Shown piece by piece: positions 7,723 to 15,372 of a stretch of 64,000 bases of DNA (positions are counted from its first letter, which is position 1; each line of letters opens with the position of its first letter). The notes beneath the pieces were generated by a model that made no database searches, was not told the DNA's origin, and worked only from the letters and a program-made list of their open reading frames with translations. The DNA is from Spartinivicinus poritis. GTDB lineage: Bacteria > Pseudomonadota > Gammaproteobacteria > Pseudomonadales > Zooshikellaceae. Both the position numbers and the translations under genes were made by a program. The stretch lies in contig NZ_JAPMOU010000018.1 of assembly GCF_028858535.1 (NCBI RefSeq), forward strand, positions 50,053 to 114,052, in the 5' to 3' direction.

Positions 7723-10344
7723 TTATTTCCAACTTGCTAAAAACTCTGCTACGTCTAAATGCCCATGCTTCCTCGCATAATGCTCTGCAGAATGTAATTT
7801 TGAGTGAGCTTTAATATCAGCACCATTCTCTAATAGCAGTTTAATCATTTCTAAATGTCCATTTTTGGCCGCTAGTGTTAATGGATGCCAAGTTTTCCTT
7901 AAACCAAAGTGATTTGGTTTAGCACCTAATTCTAATAATACTTTTGCTGCATTAAGAGAGTTCTTTTCAGCTGCTATCATAAGTGCCGTTTTTCCTTCAT
8001 CATCTTCCGCTTCGAACTTAGCTTTATTTTCCACTAATAATCTAATTACTTCGCCACGATCATTTGTTGCTGCATGCATTAGAGCCGTTCTTTCATCCCA
8101 CGATTTTGCATGAAGATTTGCACCATGCCTAAGTAGTAATGCAACAATGGCAACTTCCCCATTAGCTGCTGCTTTCATCAATGGCGTATAATCTTGAGGT
8201 TGTGTATAGGACTCAATATCAGCTCCATACTTCAGTAAGGCATTAACAACTTCTGGATGACCAGCTCCAGCAGCTAACATAAGTGGAGTATTACCGTATT
8301 GATCAAGTCTTTCCGTGCTTGCCTTGTTTTTTACTAATAGCTCTACGGCCTTATAGTGGCCTGCTTCTGCAGCTAACATTAAGGGTGTTGTACGGCGTGA
8401 ATAGCTACTTGATGAGTCAACCCTCACTTGGTGCTGTAAAAGCACCTTAATAGCTTGGATATGCCCCTGAGTAGCAGCCAGCATTAAAGGCGTATTTCCT
8501 GCTTGGTCACGGCTTTCTACGTTTCGCTTATCGTTGGTTAGCAATAAATCCAAAATATCTGCATGACCATATTCAGCTGCCAGCATTGCTGGTGTTTTAC
8601 CATCAATTGTAACCAAATTAAGTTCTGCCCCTGCGACCAAGAGCGTTTCAACTATATCAAACTGCCCAGCACTAGCCGCTATCATTAATGGCGTTTGCTG
8701 TTTTTCTAAACGGGTATTAGGCGACACATTAATAGTTAACAGATGCTCAACACAGTTCAAATTTTTGGTATTTAATGCCCAGCTCATTAACCCTCTGGCT
8801 AAAGTTCCCTGTGGAGCCTGCTTTATTATGTTCGCTAAAGCGTCTGTATGGCGATCTATATAGTCATTTGTCTGCTTGCTGTTTAAACGGTCAAAAAAGC
8901 GTTGCCATTGATTGGAAACAGTTAAGAATTTCGGTGGTAAATCCAATAAATACTTTGTATTTCGTGTGTTATTAATGGCTTCAGATACTAGGTTAATACA
9001 ATCATCCCGGTGCTCTCTTCCTGTTGGCCAGTAGTCAGGCACTAAGTCCATCAGATCTTTTACTGTTAACAATCGTCGTTCCTGCTGAGGACTATTAGGC
9101 TCGAAAGTTTGAACAAAAAAAAGTTCACCTCTTTGAATAATTTCAGCATTAGGTTGCCAGCTTGGCTCCAATGCTTTGTTTGGGGGAAAATAAGAAAGCT
9201 CTGTAGTTTCTGATAGCCAGTTTTTAGTTTCTAAAAAACGTGCTAATGATAAGACTGCCAATGTTGTTCCTGACTGAAGACTTAGGTTATCGTCTTTTAA
9301 AATAAATAAATCTTCGTGCTTAATGACATGAGTTTCACCAGGAGCCAGCCCAAGCTTACGATCCATTTGATCTAAAGCAGTTTCAATTTTTTGGTGTAGA
9401 CTAGTATGCTCATCAGTAGTAAAAATATCTGCACTGTAGTCTTCAAAACTAATAGGTTTTGAAGCAGGCTCACCTCGTAAAGTCTTATATTGTTGCCAGG
9501 CAGACTCAATTTCTTCACTTAAAGGTTGTAGTAAGCTCTCAATTACAACTCTAGGGCTTAATTTTTCGAAAACTTCACGATAAGCTGCTTTGATATTTTC
9601 AGAAGTTACAGTAACTTCTGAAGTATAACGATCTTTAATTTCTCTCAAACCAAACGGTTTAGCTAAAGCATTCATGTATGAATTTACATAGTGAATTTCA
9701 TAAATTTTTTTGGGGTTATGTTGTTTTCTAACAAAACTAGCAATTATTTGCTCAATTGATTTTTCTTTTGAATATTGTAAGCTCTCTGCTATGCCACCTG
9801 CCGCTAGTGCAAGCTCTCTTGCAGTAACGAGAATATTGGATAGCGTTCCTTCTGAACACACCGTAACCCCTTGAGCTAAATTTTGCAGGGCGTTTTTCCG
9901 AGTATGCAAAGGTATTTGATCATTTTGAAAGAGCCGTACCAGTTCATCCATTGACTCTTTTCCCAAACCATATAAGGTATCAATCATAGAACCAAAATAA
10001 GCCGGGTTATCAAACAACCGATTTTCTAGTGTAGTAAACGCCTGATAACAGTCAATTTGCCAATCTTGAGCAAGCTGTTTTAGGGCAGTCAAATTATGCC
10101 GGTACTCTTGTTCAAATTTAGAAAAATCAGGAGAGTGCAGGAAACTTGATAAGTCTTTATGTAGACTGGGTCGATATCGAATACCTACACTTTCAGATTC
10201 ACTTAATCCCTGCCGTGAATGATTAGAATCATAAGTAGGCTGGTATACATTGTTGAAAAAAGTGGAAGAAAATGATGATACAGCTTGAGGCATGGTGACT
10301 AAGTTCCGTATAGTGCCAATAAAAGCATAAAAAAATAATACCAT
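7723..10344 (-). CDS. Large ankyrin-repeat protein with uncharacterised N-terminal half
   Basis: 873 residues from ATG at 10344; an internal ATG at 10293 (MPQAVSSFSS) is an alternative and would remove a short hydrophobic stretch. Residues ~540-873 contain about ten ankyrin repeats of ~33 residues with the motif TPLMLAA..GH...V.LLL..GA. Residues ~40-530 are mainly helical, charged, and match no domain I know. There is no clear signal peptide or membrane segment. It stands alone between hscC and the S74-type gene, about 3 kb from the T6SS block, so a secreted effector or an interaction scaffold are both possible; neither is shown. Confidence 0.75.
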   Translation of the reverse strand: MVLFFYAFIGTIRNLVTMPQAVSSFSSTFFNNVYQPTYDSNHSRQGLSESESVGIRYRPSLHKDLSSFLHSPDFSKFEQEYRHNLTALKQLAQDWQIDCYQAFTTLENRLFDNPAYFGSMIDTLYGLGKESMDELVRLFQNDQIPLHTRKNALQNLAQGVTVCSEGTLSNILVTARELALAAGGIAESLQYSKEKSIEQIIASFVRKQHNPKKIYEIHYVNSYMNALAKPFGLREIKDRYTSEVTVTSENIKAAYREVFEKLSPRVVIESLLQPLSEEIESAWQQYKTLRGEPASKPISFEDYSADIFTTDEHTSLHQKIETALDQMDRKLGLAPGETHVIKHEDLFILKDDNLSLQSGTTLAVLSLARFLETKNWLSETTELSYFPPNKALEPSWQPNAEIIQRGELFFVQTFEPNSPQQERRLLTVKDLMDLVPDYWPTGREHRDDCINLVSEAINNTRNTKYLLDLPPKFLTVSNQWQRFFDRLNSKQTNDYIDRHTDALANIIKQAPQGTLARGLMSWALNTKNLNCVEHLLTINVSPNTRLEKQQTPLMIAASAGQFDIVETLLVAGAELNLVTIDGKTPAMLAAEYGHADILDLLLTNDKRNVESRDQAGNTPLMLAATQGHIQAIKVLLQHQVRVDSSSSYSRRTTPLMLAAEAGHYKAVELLVKNKASTERLDQYGNTPLMLAAGAGHPEVVNALLKYGADIESYTQPQDYTPLMKAAANGEVAIVALLLRHGANLHAKSWDERTALMHAATNDRGEVIRLLVENKAKFEAEDDEGKTALMIAAEKNSLNAAKVLLELGAKPNHFGLRKTWHPLTLAAKNGHLEMIKLLLENGADIKAHSKLHSAEHYARKHGHLDVAEFLASWK

Positions 10345-10373
10345 AATCAGAGCAAGTAATTACTGATAGTTAT

Positions 10374-10424
10374 CTAGTGGTCCATGCGCAACATAAGGTA
10401 ACAACTTTACGCATGGACCACTAG
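10374..10424. repeat. Perfect 15-bp inverted repeat, 51 bp in all
   Basis: Left arm CTAGTGGTCCATGCG (10374-10388) and right arm CGCATGGACCACTAG (10410-10424) are exact reverse complements around a 21-base AT-rich spacer. There is no T-run, so it is not a typical terminator. It could be a miniature mobile-element relic, a repetitive palindrome or an operator for the ankyrin gene starting 30 bp away. Confidence 0.7.
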
Positions 10425-10540
10425 CAACTTCTTACTCTGAGCAGGTTTTATTGTACGACAATAAAAGGGTAAAGTGTACTGCGTTAGATCCTACATAATA
10501 TATGACAGTTTGGGCATAGAGTCCTTTCTATCACTTATTT

Positions 10541-10975
10541 TTAACGTTGTGCTTCTAATACCTCAACACGCGCTTTTAGCTCTTTAATAGACTCTAGTAA
10601 CACTGGAACCAAACCACGGTAATCAACACGTAAATAGCCTTGTTGATCTTGCTTCACTAACTGAGGAAACTCAGCTTGTACTTCTTGTGCAATAACGCCA
10701 TATTCAGTTTGCCCCGCCAAATGACCTTGTATACTGTCAAGACGCCAGGAATAACGATAACCATTAAGACGACTGGCTTTATCCAAGCTATTCTCTAATG
10801 GCTGAATATCTTGCTTTAGACGAATATCGCTTGTCCATGGGTTAAAGTTACCATTGCTTGATGAAATACTAGAAGAAGATGTTGCATTACTGTCACTTTG
10901 GTTGCTATTGGCCTGCACACCAGAAATAGCTACAACATGAATAATACTAGCAAATAATAAATTGGAGAACTTCAT
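10541..10975 (-). CDS. Small exported protein with peptidase S74 / tail-fibre chaperone domain
   Basis: 144 residues. Residues 1-22 form a signal peptide (KFSNLLFASIIHVVAISGVQA), followed by a Ser/Asn-rich linker to ~45. Residues ~48-144 match the S74 intramolecular chaperone domain: SDIRLKQDI with the Ser-Asp cleavage site, GYRYSW, YGVIAQEVQ.EFP, L.VDYRGLVPVLLESI, then a final coiled coil. In phage fibres this domain sits at the C-terminus of a long protein and cuts itself off; here it is almost the whole protein. GAGAAG precedes the ATG. Function in a bacterial envelope protein is unknown. Confidence 0.75.
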   Translation of the reverse strand: MKFSNLLFASIIHVVAISGVQANSNQSDSNATSSSSISSSNGNFNPWTSDIRLKQDIQPLENSLDKASRLNGYRYSWRLDSIQGHLAGQTEYGVIAQEVQAEFPQLVKQDQQGYLRVDYRGLVPVLLESIKELKARVEVLEAQR

Positions 10976-11337
10976 CTTTAATTACTTCTCAGTCAAAAGC
11001 GCAATTTTATTGTCTTAATCATTTTTATATGTAGGCGTTCTGTTACTTTTTGTTATTCGGTTGTCAAAGGTATTATTCATAGTGGTTAGTTATCACTAGG
11101 TAAACACACAGGTCAATAGCCAACACATCAACTAAGCCTACCTCTTGGTGATAATGATTATAGGATAACCTAGCCTGCAAACTTTTATGCCTGCCTCTAA
11201 TTATTGTAATTCAATAACTAAGACGTCTTGAAAATAGCAGGGTTCTGTTATAACTTCACGAATAGTAATTTTTAGAGTAGTAGGTTTTTGTTCCATAAAG
11301 CTAAGATGGTAAGGTGGATAATCTAATGGAAAGTAAA
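10976..11337. other. Divergent intergenic region, 362 bp
   Basis: AT-rich spacer between the divergent S74-type and LprI-like genes. A TATAAT hexamer on the minus strand near 11156-11161 is a possible -10 for the S74-type gene. No RNA gene, terminator or further coding frame is apparent. Confidence 0.35.
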
Positions 11338-11777
11338 ATGGTAAAAATAACTTCTTTCATTGACATAAAAAAATATTCTCTGCCACAATTTTCTCTACAT
11401 TAACAATAGCTCCCTCAGTGATACTAGCTGACCCTATTAAAGATATTAACACTTCATTTTCAGATACTCCCTGTCACAAGCAATATGAAAAGGACGGTAA
11501 TCAAGATAGCTACTGGTCATGTGCAGAAAATTTACTTCAGCAGGCCGATAAAGAGTTAAATAAGACATATCAACGCTTAATGAAAAATGGGTTTGATGGG
11601 CCTCACGCAAAAGATAGCCGTAATGCACTAAAACATTCGCAACGCGCTTGGATTAAATTCCGTAATGCAGACTGCGACAGAATTGGCGTGGTGGCTCGAG
11701 GTATTTCGAATGTCGATGTCATGTTTTGCAATATTTACCATACCAAGCTACGAACCATTCAATTAAACAACTATTAA
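11338..11777 (+). CDS. LprI-like (DUF1311) exported protein, frame interrupted at an A7 tract
   Basis: The main frame (from about 11364) encodes a signal peptide core (IFSTLTIAPSVILA), then a domain with paired cysteines and W.CAE..L..AD.ELN.TYQ.L and SQRAWIKFRNADC, the signature of LprI/DUF1311 proteins, some of which inhibit lysozyme. The first conventional start in that frame, GTG 11418, lies inside the signal peptide. An ATG at 11338, with GGAAAG upstream, starts MVKITSFIDIKK in another frame and reaches A7 (11367-11373), where a -1 shift joins it to the signal peptide and gives about 146 residues. The tract reads A-AAA-AAA in the upstream frame, a slippery heptamer. Programmed slip, phase variation, mutation and sequence error are all open. 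Confidence 0.6.
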
Positions 11778-11997
11778 TTGATTATTTCTTGAGATCGATT
11801 AAGTCACTGCCAGTTATAATTGAAGTAAGCTGCAGATGAAGGAAAATAATTACTAATTAGGGATTTACGTACTTTATCGATTAACTTCACTTATAATGCA
11901 GCTGGCTTTATTATTTACAGCGAATAAAAAATTAAAATAACTTATAATAATTTTGCGGGTAGTATTGATAAATCAGACACTTGAAGGGTATCGAGCC

Positions 11998-12750
11998 TTA
12001 TTCAATTGTCTCTATTATGTTCATTCTCTGTTTTATGCTAGTCAGTATTTTTTCATTTTCTTTTAAAAACATATCAAACTCTTGAATAATTTCAGGGTGC
12101 TTTATTGTCGATAAGTGAAAAGGGTTTGACACATAAGGCAAGTCTGGATCGACTATTAAAGACTTCAATTTGCCCATGCGTTGAAGATGAAAATTTGCTA
12201 CTGAAAGTTCCATATCAGCCCCATCTACACGCCCTAGTATGACCATTTCCAATAGGTTAGGCGCATCTCTAGATCGAGAAATTGTCACCTTTTTTTGCTC
12301 AATCAACTCTTTCCAATGAAAAGGAGTGAACCCCCTGATCATTCCTAGCTTTTTGAATGAATCAATTCCACGCCCTTTATTCTCAGGCAAAACCAAAGTC
12401 CCCCCAATAGCAGTCACCACAGTTTGACTATAGACAACCTGAACATCTTTTTTCATATCTGGTGTCCACCAGGGGTGGTCTGGGTATAAAAAATCAAGCG
12501 TTTTTTCTACCAAAAAGCTCTCCTTTAAGCGTTTAATTGGTAGCGAGTAATATCTCAACTTATATCCTTTTTTCTCTGCAAAAAGATCAAAAACAGCCTT
12601 TGCATAGCTCTCACTTTCCTTAGATTTAGCAAAGTTATAATGAGGATAGTACATTGTATTTTCTACACCTATAATATACTCTTTCCCTTCAGAGAACCTC
12701 CCAGCAATAAAAGTAAAGTATATTAGAATGATAATTTTTAATAGTTGCAT
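11998..12750 (-). CDS. Periplasmic solute-binding-like protein (SBP_bac_3 type)
   Basis: 250 residues from ATG 12750, chosen because GGAG lies 9 bases upstream and the protein then begins with a signal peptide (MQLLKIIILIYFTFIAG); the open frame runs 39 codons further without support. The mature part has the layout of small type-II periplasmic binding proteins: IIGVEN...YPHYNF, a Y.LPIKR.K segment, GGTLVL, and DGADMELSVANF. Such stand-alone proteins often lack a transporter, and no permease or ATPase gene is adjacent. Ligand unknown. It is divergent from the PilZ gene. Confidence 0.65.
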   Translation of the reverse strand: MQLLKIIILIYFTFIAGRFSEGKEYIIGVENTMYYPHYNFAKSKESESYAKAVFDLFAEKKGYKLRYYSLPIKRLKESFLVEKTLDFLYPDHPWWTPDMKKDVQVVYSQTVVTAIGGTLVLPENKGRGIDSFKKLGMIRGFTPFHWKELIEQKKVTISRSRDAPNLLEMVILGRVDGADMELSVANFHLQRMGKLKSLIVDPDLPYVSNPFHLSTIKHPEIIQEFDMFLKENEKILTSIKQRMNIIETIE

Positions 12751-13040
12751 ATACTTTACTCCAATAAATAAATGAAAACTCAGTGTTTTTTGAGTATAGC
12801 CGAAGTATGAATGGGAATTAGAGAGGGCCAGCCCGAATCTCCCCAGATAGAGGTAGTAAGGGAACATAGAGCTGGAGGCTTACCACAGGCTAGTTAAGCC
12901 AAAACCATAAAATGAGTGAGTGCTAAGTCAATATGAATCAACTACTACATCAACACAAGCTAGTATTGCTATACTTTCCAGTGAAACTTCAAAATTTTTT
13001 AAAAACAACTTATCTTTGTTAAAGATATAGGGAGCTGGCT

Positions 13041-13385
13041 ATTAGTACTCCGTCCTTCCATGAAAAGCGGCAATCGATAAGGCGTGAAATTAAATGGCAA
13101 GTAGCTCTCAAAGATGACAAGCAAGGCCGAACAATTCCTGCTATCACGGTTAACATTTCAAAACATGGTGTATTGATAGCAACAGAAGGCTATTTTAAAA
13201 AGCCTCAAGTTGTTTCATTAACGATACAGGCACTAGTCCAAGACAAAAAAATAGTGATCAATACAAGGGCTGAAGTTCGCCATGTAATTGCAAAAGAAGA
13301 CTCTTTTCAATTAGGCTTGTTGTTTACAGAAATTCAACCTGAAGACCAAGCACTCTTAGCTGGTTTTGCAGAAGGTTCACTTTAA
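13041..13385 (+). CDS. PilZ-domain protein with apparent ATT start codon
   Basis: The frame open from the stop at 13020-13022 encodes EKRQSIRREIKW and TVNISKHGVLI, the RxxxR and N/DxSxxG c-di-GMP contacts of PilZ. Both lie upstream of the first conventional in-frame start (TTG 13173), so the true start must be earlier. No ATG, GTG or TTG exists in that stretch. AGGGAG (13029-13034) stands exactly 6 bases before ATT 13041, giving (M)STPSFHEKRQ..., a typical short PilZ N-terminus, 114 residues. CTG 13035 is the alternative. Role: probable c-di-GMP effector. The rare start could limit its translation. Confidence 0.7.
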   Translation: MSTPSFHEKRQSIRREIKWQVALKDDKQGRTIPAITVNISKHGVLIATEGYFKKPQVVSLTIQALVQDKKIVINTRAEVRHVIAKEDSFQLGLLFTEIQPEDQALLAGFAEGSL

Positions 13386-13398
13386 GGCACCTTTAACA

Positions 13399-13475
13399 CC
13401 CCCCCTTTATCAAAGGGGGGATTAGAACAATGAAACAAACATCCCCCTTTGAAAAAGGGAGACTGAAGGGGATTT
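13399..13475. repeat. C/G-rich palindromic repeat, copy 1
   Basis: A perfect stem CCCCCCTTT-atc-AAAGGGGGG (13400-13420) is followed 20 bases later by an imperfect copy (TCCCCCTTTGAAAAAGGGAG). The same motif occurs at 21070-21090 and 21164-21182. It separates the PilZ gene from the convergent sigma-54 activator. Confidence 0.75.
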
Positions 13476-13536
13476 CATGAAAATCGACTCAAAGCAATTT
13501 TTACTATCCTATTGACTTATATCTGACACCAAAACA

Positions 13537-15195
13537 TTAATGACTTCGCTTCCCTTTAGTCACTATTTTATAGCGATTAATTTTTTCCACTAATGTTCGT
13601 CTGGGCATGTTAAGTACTTCTGCTGTGCGGGTTTGGTTCCAGTTGTTGGCTTGTAAGTAGCGTTCAATTAAAGCACTTTCATAGTCCTGAACTGCTTCTT
13701 TTAAGGATTGTTTAACAGGTAAATTTTGCAGTGAGAATACCTGTGATTTTGTTTCAGTTGACTCTGCCGGTTCAGCATTGCAGACTTGTTCCGGTAAGTG
13801 CTCTGGTAAAATAGCCGTACCGGAATCTACTAATAATACTGCTCGCTCTATAATATTCTGCAATTGACGAACATTACCAGGGAATGAGTAGCTTTTAAGT
13901 ATTTCAATTGTGGATGGAGCTAATCGGGCAGGTAAATTACCGTAGTTTTTTGCATATAGCCGGATAAAATGCTTTGCTAATACAATAACATCATCCCCCC
14001 GTTCTCTTAATGCAGGGAGGAAAATAGGGAAAACACTTAACCGATAGTATAAATCTTCTCTAAAACTGCCTGCAGTTATTTTTTCCTCCAAATCACAGTG
14101 GGTAGCCGCAATAATTCTCACATCCACTTTGTGGGACTGAGTGGCACCTAATGGTCGTACTTCCCCTTCTTGTAAAACTCTTAGCAACTTTGCTTGCAAA
14201 TTTAATGGCATATCGCCAATTTCATCTAGAAATAACGTGCCACTATTTGCTTCATCAAACAAGCCCTTTTTATCAGTAGTAGCGCCTGTAAAGCTGCCTT
14301 TTTTGTAGCCAAACAATTCACTTTCCAGCAACTGCTCAGGCACAGCTGCACAGTTTTGAGTAATAAAGGGGTTATTGCTGCGTTCACTATTATTATGAAT
14401 AGCTCGAGCAAACACTTCTTTACCAGTACCCGTTTCACCTCGCAGCAACACATTAACAGGTGAAGCAACGACCTTGTCCATTAAAGCATACGCCTGTTGC
14501 ATCGCTTTACTTTCACCAATAATTTGGTAATTATTCAAGCGTTTGCGGCTTTGTTTTAAGTGCTTGTTTTCTGCTTCAAGTTGCTGATTCGATTCACCCA
14601 GTAAATCAATCAGCTTTTTATTGGCATCAATTAAATACGCATTATTTAATGCCACTGCAGCATGGGCAGCAAAGGATAACGCTAACGCTTCCATGGCAAC
14701 GAATGAAGAGGGTTCACCCTGTTGATTTTTAGCATTGGCTAATAGCAGCACCCCCAAGGTTTTTTCTTCATGATCACGCAACGGCACCACCATTAATGAG
14801 TGGGTTTTAGTACCATAACGTTTATCTTGTTCATAAATGGATGAAAAATCAAAGCCTATAAACCCTGCATAAATATCATCAATCAGCTGAGGTTTACCAG
14901 TTAATGCAGCAAATACACAAATATTATCAGTGTTAAACTGACCAACTGATTGTAGGGGGATGCCTTCGGTTTCATTGACTTCTCGCACCTCATCCCGCCA
15001 TTTAGCTACTTTTAGGTTTAAGTAGGTTTTTGTAACATCCAAAACAAAAATGGCCACACCTTCTGCAGCAATCACTTCGCCTGCATGAATAACAATTTTT
15101 TTTAATAGTGCATTAATGTTTTGCTCAGTAGCAAAAGCAGTGGTTGAAGCAAGTAAGGCTTGAAGTTGAGTTTGATGGTACTGCATGGTCTCCAT
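13537..15195 (-). CDS. Sigma-54-dependent activator with GAF domain
   Basis: 552 residues. A GAF-type sensor domain occupies ~20-190. The AAA+ domain has Walker A GETGTGKE (253-260), the sigma-54 contact loop GSFTGA, Walker B LFLDEIGD and RIIAATH. A Fis-type helix-turn-helix is at the end (NNWNQTRTAEVLNMPRRTLV). Enhancer-binding proteins of this build (VasH-like) activate T6SS genes, and this gene lies 177 bp downstream of clpV in the same orientation. Inferred role: activator of the T6SS or its hcp genes. The signal sensed is unknown, and I found no -24/-12 promoter upstream of the block. Confidence 0.85.
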   Translation of the reverse strand: METMQYHQTQLQALLASTTAFATEQNINALLKKIVIHAGEVIAAEGVAIFVLDVTKTYLNLKVAKWRDEVREVNETEGIPLQSVGQFNTDNICVFAALTGKPQLIDDIYAGFIGFDFSSIYEQDKRYGTKTHSLMVVPLRDHEEKTLGVLLLANAKNQQGEPSSFVAMEALALSFAAHAAVALNNAYLIDANKKLIDLLGESNQQLEAENKHLKQSRKRLNNYQIIGESKAMQQAYALMDKVVASPVNVLLRGETGTGKEVFARAIHNNSERSNNPFITQNCAAVPEQLLESELFGYKKGSFTGATTDKKGLFDEANSGTLFLDEIGDMPLNLQAKLLRVLQEGEVRPLGATQSHKVDVRIIAATHCDLEEKITAGSFREDLYYRLSVFPIFLPALRERGDDVIVLAKHFIRLYAKNYGNLPARLAPSTIEILKSYSFPGNVRQLQNIIERAVLLVDSGTAILPEHLPEQVCNAEPAESTETKSQVFSLQNLPVKQSLKEAVQDYESALIERYLQANNWNQTRTAEVLNMPRRTLVEKINRYKIVTKGKRSH

Positions 15196-15263
15196 ACCTC
15201 ATTAGCAAAACGGCTTAGTTATACCCTCTCTCCTAAATTGGGTGTCGCAAAAGTCATTGTTAG

Positions 15264-15350
15264 CCCCCTCATCCTAACCTTCTCCCCCACGGGGGAGAAG
15301 GGACTTGATTTGGAGTACTTTTTCAACACTTCCCAAAGGGGGAAAGTGGA
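15264..15350. repeat. C/G-rich palindromic repeat, copy 2
   Basis: A 12-bp stem CCTTCTCCCCC-AC-GGGGGAGAAGG around 15278-15301 follows AGCCCCCTCATCCTAA; a second part (CTTCCCAAAGGGGGAAAG) follows near 15331. The leading part is closely similar to 21024-21050. It lies between clpV and the activator gene. Confidence 0.7.
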
Positions 15351-15372
15351 GTAATAGCGTGTAAATACACCT

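Noticed and set aside
11446..11628. 60-codon minus-strand frame
   Set aside because: Antisense to the LprI-like domain, whose conserved Cys and Trp pattern shows the plus strand is coding.
12751..12867. 39-codon N-terminal extension of the solute-binding protein
   Set aside because: The ATG at 12750 has GGAG at the right distance and starts a signal peptide; the extension would bury it.
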